A DNA stretch of 64,000 bases, from the NCBI GenBank assembly GCA_017634595.1, contig JAGBNC010000021.1, positions 153,645 to 217,644 of the forward strand, written 5' to 3'. The notes under the pieces are model-generated. The model was not told where the DNA came from, did not search any database, and saw only the letters and a list, made by a program, of their open reading frames with translations. This stretch comes from Bacteroidales bacterium. GTDB taxonomy: Bacteria; Bacteroidota; Bacteroidia; Bacteroidales; UBA932. The position numbers and the translations under genes were made by a program. Positions 1 to 8,227 of the stretch are shown in pieces (position 1 is the stretch's first letter; each line of letters starts with the position of its first letter).

Positions 1-1140
1 AACGCGCATATCATCCACGGTAATTTCGGTGACTCCGCTGGTGGAACCTATCACCATAATCTCGTCACCGACATGCAAGTCGGCGGCCTCCACGGTAATC
101 TCAGCCACGCCTATGCGGTCGAACCAGTTGCTGATCTTGCCGCAGTAAACCTTGCGCCTGGTGGCCTGGGAGCCATAAACGCGACTCCATTCACCGAGCG
201 GAGCACCTTGATAATAGCCGTCCCAGAAACCACGGTTGAACACCTCGCCGAGCTTAGCCTTGAGCTCTGCAGCAAGTTCTTGGGTAAAGCTCCCGCTGCA
301 CACTGCATCGGCCGCAGCGCGGTAGCAAGACGCGCAGCGCTTCACATATTCGGCGCTGCGGGCCCGGCCCTCAATCTTGAACACCCTCACCCCGCTTTCA
401 ACCATCTTCGGCATGAATTCAATGGTGCAGAGGTCTTTGGGGGACATGATATACTTGTTGTCGATATTCAGTTCGTAGCCGGTTTCGAGATCGGTGACGC
501 CGTATCCGCGCCGGCACACCTGCATACAGGCCCCGCGATTGGCAGAAGCGCCATAGGCGTGAAGGCTCAAATAACACTTCCCGCTGACCGCCATACACAG
601 TGCGCCATGGGCAAACATCTCTATCTTCACCCTCTCTCCGGACGGGCCGCAGATATTCTCAAGCTCGATGGTGTCATGAATCTCTTTCACCTGATTGAGA
701 TTGAGCTCCCTTGCCAGCACCACCACATCGGCCCAGCGGGACCAGAAGCGCAGCGCCTCGGCATTGGAGACATTGAGCTGCGTGGAAATATGAACTTCCA
801 TGCCAATGCTGCGGGCATATTCGATGGCAGCTATATCGGACGCGATCACCGCATCGACCCCGGCGGCATAAGCCATGTCCAGGGCCTCACGCATGGGCGC
901 AAGGTCCTCGGGATACAGTACGATATTCAGCGTCAGATAAGACTTGACCGACGCCTCGCGGCATATTTTCACCACTTCCGGCAGATCTTCGGGAGTGAAA
1001 TTATTGGCGCTGCGGGACCGCATGTTCAGACGACCCACGCCGAAATAGACCGAGTCTGCGCCTCCCTGGATAGCTGCATGCAGGCATTCGAAGTTGCCGG
1101 CAGGAGCCATTATTTCCAATGAACTACCCCGGGAATCCAT
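1..1140 (-). CDS. U32 family peptidase / RlhA-TrhP-like protein (3' end missing)
   Basis: About 380 residues are visible on the minus strand; the frame is still open at the window edge. The start ATG at 1140 leads to the U32 opening motif APAGNFE with GGADSVYFG shortly after. Around residue 185 is the family signature, reading EMFAHGALCMAVSGKC, followed by RGACMQVCRR with further Cys residues. The last visible part (VGDEIMVIG) belongs to the usual C-terminal beta domain. Members are annotated as collagenase-like peptidases, but several characterised ones (RlhA, TrhP) act in tRNA or rRNA hydroxylation, so an RNA-modification role is more likely than proteolysis. It starts 2 nt after the ctpA-like stop and is probably the last visible gene of the rdgB-ctpA operon. 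Confidence 0.9.
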   Translation of the reverse strand, partial: MDSRGSSLEIMAPAGNFECLHAAIQGGADSVYFGVGRLNMRSRSANNFTPEDLPEVVKICREASVKSYLTLNIVLYPEDLAPMREALDMAYAAGVDAVIASDIAAIEYARSIGMEVHISTQLNVSNAEALRFWSRWADVVVLARELNLNQVKEIHDTIELENICGPSGERVKIEMFAHGALCMAVSGKCYLSLHAYGASANRGACMQVCRRGYGVTDLETGYELNIDNKYIMSPKDLCTIEFMPKMVESGVRVFKIEGRARSAEYVKRCASCYRAAADAVCSGSFTQELAAELKAKLGEVFNRGFWDGYYQGAPLGEWSRVYGSQATRRKVYCGKISNWFDRIGVAEITVEAADLHVGDEIMVIGSTSGVTEITVDDMRV

Positions 1141-1142
1141 GA

Positions 1143-2765
1143 TTATTGAAACTTAAAGGCCGAAGCACGGCGGAGCGCCTCCTGCAGTTGGGTATCATAT
1201 CTGAGGCGGAGTTGCACTCCGGCAGGCTGGAAATAGTAGCGCACCACTATCTCTTCTTCGATAAATGGCACTATCTCATCTTTCTTGATACGGAGGAATT
1301 CCTCTTTTTCCATGTCGAGGGCCTTGCCCAGAGCGTCAAGTTCCTGCTTCACATTCTCTTCCAGGCCGTCCCTCTGAAGCTCCTTGCGCACCAGATCGAA
1401 GTATGTGCGCGCGCTGGAGCGATAATCAAATTCTTTGCCTTTGGCAAACGAGATAAAGTTCTCGTAGTCAGCATCACTAAAGCTGAAATCGGCAGTGGCG
1501 GGAATAGTTTTGTGCTCACGCACATACTCCAGTGCATACTGTTCTACCACGCCGTTGAGTACCAGCGAATACGTAAGCCTGCTGTACTCATGGGGCTTGA
1601 CTTCGATATCTGGAGTTATGCCGCCGCCGTCGCGTACAGTACGCCCCATAGCTGTCTTGAACTCATGCGTCAGAGAGTCGGGGATGTGCCCCACGCTGCC
1701 GTCTTCGTTGCGGTGCGAATAATCAATGGCCTGCACGCAGCGGCCGCTGGGAGTATAGTACTTGGCGGTGGTGAGCTTGAGCTGTCCGCCATAAGGCAAC
1801 GGCCTGATACTCTGCACCAAGCCTTTACCGAATGTACGTGTACCTATGATTATTGCGCGGTCCAGGTCCTGCAGGGCTCCGGACACAATCTCCGAAGCTG
1901 AAGCGGAGCCGGAGTCCACCATGACAATCAGAGGGAGCTTAGTATCCAGGGGAGCCTTGGTAGTACGGCAGGCGTAGGACGCACCATCCTCCTTGCCCTT
2001 GGCAGTGACCACCAGGGAACCCTTCGGCACGAAGAGAGACACTATATCCACAGCCTCATTAAGCAGGCCGCCGCCGTTGCCGCGCAGGTCAAGTACCAGA
2101 GTATCAAGCTTCCCGGTTTTCTGCAGCGCCTGGATGCTCTTGCGCAGTTGCTCCGCCACGCCTTCCGTGAAGCCCGTCTGAAGGATATATCCGGTGTTAG
2201 GAGTCACCATGCCGGCATACTGAATGTCAGGCAGATGTATGGCCTGGCGGGTGATGCGGACATCGGTAAGCTCACCGGTATAGACTCTCTTGACCTTGAA
2301 AAGCACCTTTGTGCCGGGGGTACCGCGCATCTTTTCGCTGCACTCGGCACTGTTCAGCCCCTTGACGCTCTCGCCGTCGATGGCGAGTATCTCGTCGCCG
2401 CAGCGCAGGCCAGCCTTATGGGCCGGAGAATTCTCGTACGGCTCGTTGATAATCACATTGCCCTGAACATCAGGCTTATAGATGACGGCGCCAATGCCTC
2501 CGTAAGTCTTGTTGATCATCATACGGAGGTTCTCATTTTCCTCCTCGGGTATATAGACGGTGTAAGGGTCGAGATCGGACAGCATTGCATCTACGCCAGC
2601 GCGCTCGATACGGTCAAGCGGCAGCGAATCCACGTAGGAGCGATTGAGTTCTTTGAGTATGGCCGACTGGATCTCGGTCCATTTACCGAGCTTGAAGCTT
2701 TTGGACTGCGCCCAGGCAGGCATTGCGGCCGCCAGCAGCGCTATGGCTATTAGAAATCTCTTCAT
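1143..2765 (-). CDS. S41 C-terminal processing protease (CtpA/Prc-like)
   Basis: A 540-residue periplasmic serine protease. The start at 2765 is chosen because it gives a clean signal peptide (MKRFLIAIALLAAAMPAWAQ); the longer upstream frame has no such feature and would run into rdgB. A PDZ domain lies at about 88-165 (GIGAV, then SPAHKAGLRCGDEI). The S41 core has LRGNGGG near 228, the SASASE serine motif near 287-292, and the general-base Lys in GTRTFGKG near 314. The family trims C-termini of periplasmic and lipid-anchored proteins. A helical C-terminal extension follows. It sits 17 nt after rdgB and 2 nt before the U32 gene, so the three are likely cotranscribed. Confidence 0.93.
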   Translation of the reverse strand: MKRFLIAIALLAAAMPAWAQSKSFKLGKWTEIQSAILKELNRSYVDSLPLDRIERAGVDAMLSDLDPYTVYIPEEENENLRMMINKTYGGIGAVIYKPDVQGNVIINEPYENSPAHKAGLRCGDEILAIDGESVKGLNSAECSEKMRGTPGTKVLFKVKRVYTGELTDVRITRQAIHLPDIQYAGMVTPNTGYILQTGFTEGVAEQLRKSIQALQKTGKLDTLVLDLRGNGGGLLNEAVDIVSLFVPKGSLVVTAKGKEDGASYACRTTKAPLDTKLPLIVMVDSGSASASEIVSGALQDLDRAIIIGTRTFGKGLVQSIRPLPYGGQLKLTTAKYYTPSGRCVQAIDYSHRNEDGSVGHIPDSLTHEFKTAMGRTVRDGGGITPDIEVKPHEYSRLTYSLVLNGVVEQYALEYVREHKTIPATADFSFSDADYENFISFAKGKEFDYRSSARTYFDLVRKELQRDGLEENVKQELDALGKALDMEKEEFLRIKKDEIVPFIEEEIVVRYYFQPAGVQLRLRYDTQLQEALRRASAFKFQ

Positions 2766-2782
2766 AAATGCAAAATTAACAA

Positions 2783-3403
2783 TTATTCCCTCTCCTGCAA
2801 CCAACGGGCCATGAGACGCAGAGCTTTGCCACGGTGCGAAATGGCATTCTTGACATCTTCCGGAAGCTCGGCCACACTGCACTGCGGGTATTCGTCGGCG
2901 ATGAACACAGGGTCGTAGCCAAAGCCGCCGGAGCCGCTGCGCTCGTAGGCAATACGGCCCTCCAAAGTGCCTTCGAAGAAATGCAGCTGCCCGCCAAGGC
3001 GCAAGGTGACAACACTGCGAAACCTTGCAGTACGCGGCTCCCCGGGGTGCTTTCCCAGCTCGCGCAGCAGGGTGTCAATATTGGCGGAGAAGTCATGGTC
3101 GGCAGGCAGCGGAGCGCCGTCGCGCCGGGCAATATCGACTGCATAACGGGCCGCATGCACGCCCGGCGCACCTCCGAGTGCATCCACTTCCAGGCCGGTG
3201 TCGTCGGCAAAGCAGTCGAGTCCGCTCAGGGCGGCGAATGCCTCCGCCTTGATTATCGAATTCTCTTTCAATGTGGTGCCGGTCTCATCTACATCATCAT
3301 TGATGCCTAGTTCTGCGGGGCTGAGCACCTCGAATCCCGGGCCCAGAATCTCCCTGGCCTCGCGGAGTTTTCCTTTGTTTCCGGTTGCGAATACAAGTTT
3401 CAT
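2783..3403 (-). CDS. rdgB: RdgB/HAM1 non-canonical purine NTP pyrophosphatase
   Basis: A 206-residue cytosolic enzyme that hydrolyses dITP, dXTP and ITP to monophosphates and so keeps deaminated purines out of DNA and RNA. The N-terminal substrate motif MKLVFATGNKGKL is at the start. FADDTGLEVDALGGAPGV (near 65-82), SGGFGYDPVF (near 158) and SHRGKAL (near 190) are all present. Length is normal for the family. The start ATG at 3403 lies only 4 nt after a TACCTTTG promoter element (3408-3415), so the transcript may have essentially no leader. It is the first gene of the minus-strand unit with ctpA and the U32 gene. Confidence 0.95.
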   Translation of the reverse strand: MKLVFATGNKGKLREAREILGPGFEVLSPAELGINDDVDETGTTLKENSIIKAEAFAALSGLDCFADDTGLEVDALGGAPGVHAARYAVDIARRDGAPLPADHDFSANIDTLLRELGKHPGEPRTARFRSVVTLRLGGQLHFFEGTLEGRIAYERSGSGGFGYDPVFIADEYPQCSVAELPEDVKNAISHRGKALRLMARWLQERE

Positions 3404-3407
3404 TCTG

Positions 3408-3415
3408 CAAAGGTA
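3408..3415 (-). promoter_or_regulatory. Bacteroidota -7 promoter element for rdgB
   Basis: TACCTTTG on the minus strand matches the TAnnTTTG consensus exactly. Only 4 nt separate it from the rdgB ATG. No clear TTTG -33 box is visible at the expected distance. Confidence 0.65.
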
Positions 3416-3428
3416 TTCATTAATTTGC

Positions 3429-3436
3429 TATATTTG
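3429..3436 (+). promoter_or_regulatory. Bacteroidota -7 promoter element for the prenyl synthase-rsgA operon
   Basis: TATATTTG, an exact TAnnTTTG match, ends 6 nt before the ATG at 3443. It faces away from the rdgB element, so both promoters fit inside a 39-bp intergenic gap. Confidence 0.65.
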
Positions 3437-3442
3437 TAAGCT

Positions 3443-4378
3443 ATGATAGATGATGTCATCAAATTTTCTGCCGAACCGGCAGGGCTATACGACCCGCTGC
3501 GCTACATGCTGGACATAGGGGGCAAGAGAATACGACCCACCCTTTGCCTCACCGCTTATGGGCTCTACAAACCCGCTGCAGGCACTGATGTACGCAAATG
3601 CGCCGCAGCACTTGAAGTTTTCCATACCTTCACCCTCATCCATGACGATATCATGGACCGCTCCCCCTTGAGGAGAGGCGTTCCCACAGTCTGGAAAAAA
3701 TGGGGCGAGGACACCGCCATACTCAGCGGCGACGTGATGCTCATCGAAGCCTACAAGCTCATAATGAACGCCCCGGAAAGCTGCCGGAGCGCCGTTGTGG
3801 ACCTGTTTTCCAATACCGCGGCCAAAGTATGCGAAGGGCAGCAGTACGACATGGAGTTCGAATCCAAGGAAAGCGTGTCCATGGACGAATACAACCAGAT
3901 GATAGGCCTCAAGACAGCCGTTCTGCTGGCCTGCTCAGCTACTACGGGAGGCATTTTGGCAGGAGCTTCCAATGCTGATTGCGAAGCCCTCTACCGCTAT
4001 GGCTATGAGCTCGGGATGGCTTTCCAGGTGGCCGACGACTATCTGGATGCTTACGGTGACGAGAAAGTGTTCGGCAAGCCCATAGGCGGCGACATCCTGA
4101 ACGGCAAAAAAAGCTGGCTGACTATCCGGGCCCTCGAGAAGACCGACGACCGCAAGGGCTTCATCGAGTCTTTCAGCCGCTGCTGCACGACTGAGGAAGA
4201 ATGCCGCGGCAAGATTGCAGAGGTCAAAGCCATTTACGATGCGCTGGGTGTGGGAGACGATGCCCGCGCAGAAGTTGTCCGTTATTCCGACAGCGCCATG
4301 GCCGCCCTGCAGGGACTGAGAGTTGACACGGCGCCGCTCCGCGACTTTGCCGACAAATTGGTGGGAAGGGCCAAATGA
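3443..4378 (+). CDS. polyprenyl (farnesyl/geranylgeranyl-type) diphosphate synthase
   Basis: A 311-residue trans-isoprenyl diphosphate synthase that condenses isopentenyl diphosphate onto allylic diphosphates for quinone or carrier-lipid side chains. GGKRIRP is near residue 27-33. The first aspartate-rich motif is LIHDDIMD (near 68-75) and the second is QVADDYLD (near 197-204). The N-terminus is about 20 residues shorter than many relatives, but the promoter element 6 nt upstream leaves no room for a longer start. The stop overlaps the rsgA start (ATGA), so the two are translationally coupled. Product chain length cannot be read from sequence alone. It may feed the same isoprenoid pathway as dxs at 61623. 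Confidence 0.92.
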   Translation: MIDDVIKFSAEPAGLYDPLRYMLDIGGKRIRPTLCLTAYGLYKPAAGTDVRKCAAALEVFHTFTLIHDDIMDRSPLRRGVPTVWKKWGEDTAILSGDVMLIEAYKLIMNAPESCRSAVVDLFSNTAAKVCEGQQYDMEFESKESVSMDEYNQMIGLKTAVLLACSATTGGILAGASNADCEALYRYGYELGMAFQVADDYLDAYGDEKVFGKPIGGDILNGKKSWLTIRALEKTDDRKGFIESFSRCCTTEEECRGKIAEVKAIYDALGVGDDARAEVVRYSDSAMAALQGLRVDTAPLRDFADKLVGRAK

Positions 4379-5313
4379 TGGAGGCCACCGTTGTAAAAAA
4401 TGCCGGAAGTCATTTTCTGCTGAGCGCTCTTCCAGAGTGGGCTCCTTTTCCCGCAGTGCTCCGGGGCAAGGTGAGGCTGGAGAAGTCGGGAGCCACCAAT
4501 CCTGTGGCTGTGGGCGACCGTGTACGCTACGCCACCGACTGCGATACCCCTGACGAGCTTCACCCGGCAGTGATTACCGAAGTGCTTGCGCGAAGCAACT
4601 ATATTATCCGCCGCAGTACCAACCTGTCGCGGCAGTCACACGTGATTGCCGCCAACCTCGACAGGGCCCTGCTGGTAGTGACGCTGTATTTCCCTGAGAT
4701 CAAGCTACCGTTCCTGGACCGCCTGCTGGTGACCTGCGAAGTGTATGGAGTGAAGGCGGTAATAGCGCTGAACAAGATGGATCTCTACCGCGAGCTCGCC
4801 CCGGAGCAAGTCCAGGAGTTTTGCCGCATCTACCGTAGCGCCGGGTACCAAGTCATTGAATGTTCAGCACTTACTGGCGAGGGGATGGATGAATTGCGCT
4901 CTTTGTGCAGCAGCGGTACCACTCTTATCAGCGGCGAATCCGGCGTGGGCAAATCGTCTGTCATCAAAGCCCTCGACCCTTCGCTGAGCCCCAAGACCGG
5001 CAGCATCAGCGAAGCGCATCTGCAGGGTAAGCACACAACTTCGCTATACGAGATGTACCCTCTGAACGGCGGAGGATTTATAATAGATACTCCAGGCCTG
5101 CGCGGCTTCGGGCTGGTAGACCTGGAGAAAGAAGAAATTGCAAAATATTTCCCGGAGATGCTGCGGGTGGCAGACAACTGCCGCTTCATCCCTTGCACGC
5201 ATACCCACGAGCCAGGCTGCGCCGTCAAAGAAGCCGTTGATGCCGGACTTATCAGCCCCGAGCGCTACAACTCCTACCTCGGTATGCTGGAAGAAGACAA
5301 GAAGTTCAGATAG
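4375..5313 (+). CDS. rsgA: RsgA, small-ribosomal-subunit-dependent GTPase A
   Basis: A 312-residue circularly permuted GTPase (YjeQ/EngC) that helps late 30S maturation. An N-terminal OB fold covers about 1-75. The G motifs appear in permuted order: NKMD (133-136), then the P-loop GESGVGKSS (187-195), then DTPG (238-241). A C-terminal zinc site follows with C269, C274, H276 and C282. The alternative ATG 3 nt downstream cannot be excluded. The start overlaps the prenyl synthase stop. The last 8 nt overlap the convergent lipoprotein gene. Confidence 0.96.
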   Translation: MMEATVVKNAGSHFLLSALPEWAPFPAVLRGKVRLEKSGATNPVAVGDRVRYATDCDTPDELHPAVITEVLARSNYIIRRSTNLSRQSHVIAANLDRALLVVTLYFPEIKLPFLDRLLVTCEVYGVKAVIALNKMDLYRELAPEQVQEFCRIYRSAGYQVIECSALTGEGMDELRSLCSSGTTLISGESGVGKSSVIKALDPSLSPKTGSISEAHLQGKHTTSLYEMYPLNGGGFIIDTPGLRGFGLVDLEKEEIAKYFPEMLRVADNCRFIPCTHTHEPGCAVKEAVDAGLISPERYNSYLGMLEEDKKFR

Positions 5314-5857
5314 AAGCGGATGCCTTTATGTTCTTGACTGTCAGGACATGATCCGTCCCGGTATTATCCTTGAACTGAATTTCAACGTTGCCCCACAAAT
5401 CAAACTGGGCCGGTGATGTCTTGGTAAAGTAGGTGCTTTGAAGGTGACCTTTCACTCTCCCGTTCGACTTTGAATACTTATTATCGGCATAGTGCACGAT
5501 GACCTCAACATCTTTATCGAAACTGACGTCGCCCACCTTGCCCTCAAGCGCTACGTTTGAAGTTCCAACCGACACAATTTGACTGTTTTCAGCAATAGGA
5601 GCCTTAGAGTCCCGCGACGAAATGTCAAAAGTCACAGTGCTCTTATTAACTTGTCCAATAGATAGTATCAGAGGTAGATCACCGTTGTTATCCAAAGATG
5701 CACTCACAAAATAATATGGATGAGACTCCACCGATCCAGCAAGGGTCTTAAAGTTTTTCTCCACCTCATACTTTTCCGAGGTACAAGCCCCGAACATCAG
5801 CGAGGCAGCGATCAAAGCCGCCATGACGGAGCCATAAGATTTAATAAGTTTTGTCAT
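5306..5857 (-). CDS. small lipoprotein of unknown function
   Basis: 183 residues. A lipoprotein signal peptide ends at a lipobox (MFGAC) with Cys25, so the mature protein should be lipid-anchored in the envelope. The rest is strand-rich, with patterns such as VEVIVHYADNKY and VEIQFKDNTGTDHVLTV that suggest a beta-sandwich. No recognisable domain. The 3' end overlaps the convergent rsgA stop by 8 nt. It lies downstream of dapF, separated by an inverted repeat at 5868-5918. Function not recognised. Confidence 0.75.
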   Translation of the reverse strand: MTKLIKSYGSVMAALIAASLMFGACTSEKYEVEKNFKTLAGSVESHPYYFVSASLDNNGDLPLILSIGQVNKSTVTFDISSRDSKAPIAENSQIVSVGTSNVALEGKVGDVSFDKDVEVIVHYADNKYSKSNGRVKGHLQSTYFTKTSPAQFDLWGNVEIQFKDNTGTDHVLTVKNIKASASI

Positions 5858-5867
5858 AATAATTCGA

Positions 5868-5918
5868 TTTTCTTATATAGATGCAGGGGGGGAAAAACGT
5901 TGCATTTATACAAGAAAA
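5868..5918. repeat. AT-rich inverted repeat between dapF and the lipoprotein gene
   Basis: Arms 5868-5885 and 5901-5918 are 18 nt each and complementary at 16 positions. The 15-nt loop consists of seven G then AAAAACGT (minus strand: ACG, five T, seven C). It could end dapF transcription or fold in the lipoprotein leader. The T-run/C-run loop recalls the TTTTCCC loops at 45199 and 47310, but the relation is unproven. Confidence 0.5.
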
Positions 5919-5920
5919 AG

Positions 5921-6715
5921 TCAAGCTTCAATCCGACCCTCAAACACAGTGACGGCCGGGCCGCGCTGGTGAATAGCGCCATCCAGAACGGATATTTCAA
6001 GGGCGCCACCATCCATCAGTACATGACAGGGGCTCTGGCAAAGGCCATGCTCAAATGCAGCGGCGGCAGTGGCACAAGCGCCTGTGCCACAAGCCAGCGT
6101 GATGCCGCTCCCCCGCTCCCATACGCGCATACGGATGCGAGAGTCTCGGCTTACGGATGCAAACTCGACATTGACGCCACCTTGGACCTGTTTCTCAAGC
6201 AGCGGACCATAAGTCCTGACATCTACTGCCATCACATCTGGCACGAACACCACAAAGTGCGGATTGCCCACATCCACATACATGCCGGTGAAACTCCTGC
6301 CGGCGGCCTCCAGAGTCAGCTCCCGCTGCAAGATCCGGTAACTCCCCATGCCTACGGATACCGATTCCACCTTGCCGTCGCATCCCAAATGGACTTGCAG
6401 CCTTCGCACTCCGGAGGCCGTCTCAAGGTCAATTATCCTCTTGTCAGTCAATCCCTTCTCATATACGTATCGGCCAATGCAACGGGCCGCATTGCCGCAC
6501 ATCAGGCCCTCGGAACCGTCGGCGTTGTACATGCGCATGCTGAAATCGGCCACACGCGAGCGGCCTATCAGCACAAGGCCGTCGGCGCCCACGCCGAAAT
6601 GTCTGTCACTCAGGCGCTTTGAGAGATCGGAAGGATGTTCTACCGGGAAGCGGGAGGCATCGACATAGATATAGTCGTTGCCCAGACCTTCCATCTTTGT
6701 AAACTCAATTTCCAT
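5921..6715 (-). CDS. dapF: DapF, diaminopimelate epimerase
   Basis: 264 residues. Interconverts LL- and meso-diaminopimelate for lysine and peptidoglycan synthesis. Begins MEIEFTKMEGLGNDYIY, the usual opening. Both catalytic cysteines are in their motifs: LMCGNAARC (near 72-80) and LACGTGACA (near 208-216), with GNPHFVVF between. It starts 4 nt after the M28 peptidase stop, so the two are probably cotranscribed from the promoter at 8183. Confidence 0.96.
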   Translation of the reverse strand: MEIEFTKMEGLGNDYIYVDASRFPVEHPSDLSKRLSDRHFGVGADGLVLIGRSRVADFSMRMYNADGSEGLMCGNAARCIGRYVYEKGLTDKRIIDLETASGVRRLQVHLGCDGKVESVSVGMGSYRILQRELTLEAAGRSFTGMYVDVGNPHFVVFVPDVMAVDVRTYGPLLEKQVQGGVNVEFASVSRDSRIRMRVWERGSGITLACGTGACATAAAAFEHGLCQSPCHVLMDGGALEISVLDGAIHQRGPAVTVFEGRIEA

Positions 6716-6719
6716 TCTT

Positions 6720-8162
6720 CTAAAACAACCAGGATAATTTCAAATATGTAGCGGGTTGGATGCGAGCCTCCTGAGCGCCGATAAACAGGTCACCCATTTG
6801 CCAGCGGAATGACCATTCAAGCACTAAACCGGCTGCCCTTATGCCGAAATTGGCAGCAAGGCCGCCCTGATGAGGGTTGACGGTCCAGCCCGGATCGGCT
6901 TTGCTGAAAGAATGGGAATAAACGTAACTATAATAGCCACCGAAGCCCACAAACGCTCCAAGCTCTGAAGAATCAGAGAGTAAGAGCAGATAAGCGGGAA
7001 CGGTCAGCGACCGCTGTGTATAATCCTGGGCAGGGCCGAACACTGGATCAAGCGAAGGGAACCTGGATGAAGCGCTCTCCCACAAAGCATCTACCTGAAA
7101 ACCAAAGCCGTCAAAATTCAGGCGGCTCGTAAGGCCAACGGTATAATCCATACGGCCCTTTGTACTCAGATCTGCTTTGGGGAAAGAGATGGCGGCATTG
7201 CCCAAAGAGCCTGTCACGCCGGCCTCGAACACGCGGTTCTTGCCGAGATGCTTGCGGGCCACCTTGCCGCTGGCGGCAAACTCAGGGTCAGAGGCGGCTT
7301 GGGAAGCAAAGTCCGTGAGATATCCGGTGACTTTGTCAAGACCTTCGTAATCAATGAGATCAGCTTTGTCGGTGGGCTTGTGGTACTGAGGGTGAAGGCC
7401 TGTCGATACTGCCAATGTAGGGACCTGCCGTTTGGCAAAGCCCTCTGTGTCTGTGGCAGTGAAAACAGAGGTCTCAAAGTCTTTCGTTTTGAGCTTAAGA
7501 GTGTGCTTTGCAGCAGCTTCCTTCGCTATTCTTTTGCCGTCGCGGATGGTGGCAACGCCTTCGAGCGTCAGGGCCCCGTTGGTGCCATAGCGCCCGACCA
7601 TATCGACGCTCATCATCAGCTTGACTTTGTCCAATCCAACTGCGGCATCAAGATACTCGGCAAGGTTGGTGGAGCCGTAGAGACCGAGTTCTTCGGCATC
7701 GAAAGCGGCAATTATTACGCTCCTGTGAAGCTGTCCCTTCCGGGCTGCGAGTTCGCGGGCTATTTCAATCAGCGCCGCGCTCCCGGAAGCATTGTCGTCA
7801 GCGCCGGGATAGATCTTGCCGCGCTTGACTCCGAGGTGGTCATAATGAGCGCCGAGCACAATGTATTCGTCTTTGAGGTCGGTGCCTTCGATGATGCCGA
7901 CTACGTTGCAGTACTGGGTCCCGCCTTTTTGAAAATAGATATGGAAATCGTTGCCGGACAAGGGCTTGAGGCCGCACTCCTTGTAGCGTTGGATGATGTA
8001 TTCTCGCGCCTTTGCCGCACTGGCGGTACCAGCGCCGCGTCCCTTTAGGGAGTCGGAGGCAAAGTAGTAAACGTACTCAGCGAGTCTCTCGCTCCTGGTC
8101 TGCGCCAGGGCCGATCCGCCGGCAAAAGCAAGGATCAATAGCAGATATGTCAGCTTCTTCAT
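6720..8162 (-). CDS. M28 family metallopeptidase with C-terminal outer-membrane-barrel-like domain
   Basis: 480 residues from the ATG at 8162. That start gives a signal peptide (MKKLTYLLLILAFAGGSALAQ) and lies 20 nt after a perfect promoter element, so the longer frame to 8213 is rejected. The M28 domain (about 25-300) carries the zinc ligands in GAHYDHLG, GADDNASGS and FDAEELGLYGS, plus a later TGLHPQYHKPTDKAD segment, as in aminopeptidases. After about residue 310 the sequence becomes alternating aromatic and polar strands with Gly-rich turns (GAFVGFGGYYSYVYSH) and ends YLKLSWLF, with a terminal Phe as in outer-membrane beta-barrels. This suggests a surface- or periplasm-facing peptidase tethered by a small barrel. 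The barrel reading is an inference. Confidence 0.88.
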   Translation of the reverse strand: MKKLTYLLLILAFAGGSALAQTRSERLAEYVYYFASDSLKGRGAGTASAAKAREYIIQRYKECGLKPLSGNDFHIYFQKGGTQYCNVVGIIEGTDLKDEYIVLGAHYDHLGVKRGKIYPGADDNASGSAALIEIARELAARKGQLHRSVIIAAFDAEELGLYGSTNLAEYLDAAVGLDKVKLMMSVDMVGRYGTNGALTLEGVATIRDGKRIAKEAAAKHTLKLKTKDFETSVFTATDTEGFAKRQVPTLAVSTGLHPQYHKPTDKADLIDYEGLDKVTGYLTDFASQAASDPEFAASGKVARKHLGKNRVFEAGVTGSLGNAAISFPKADLSTKGRMDYTVGLTSRLNFDGFGFQVDALWESASSRFPSLDPVFGPAQDYTQRSLTVPAYLLLLSDSSELGAFVGFGGYYSYVYSHSFSKADPGWTVNPHQGGLAANFGIRAAGLVLEWSFRWQMGDLFIGAQEARIQPATYLKLSWLF

Positions 8163-8182
8163 AAAAGTCACAATAATTGCAG

Positions 8183-8190
8183 CAAATATA
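8183..8190 (-). promoter_or_regulatory. -7 promoter element for the M28 peptidase-dapF unit
   Basis: TATATTTG on the minus strand, an exact TAnnTTTG match, with 20 nt to the ATG at 8162. It decides the start codon of the peptidase. Confidence 0.65.
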
Positions 8191-8227
8191 GTTCGAAGCG
8201 GCATAAAATGCAAACGGGGACTCAGCG

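Noticed and set aside
73-1122. 349-residue open frame on the plus strand
   Set aside because: It is antisense to the U32 peptidase, whose protein shows clear family motifs; the plus frame shows none.
2766-2882. longer start for the CtpA-type protease
   Set aside because: It would put 39 residues before a perfect signal peptide and overlap rdgB.
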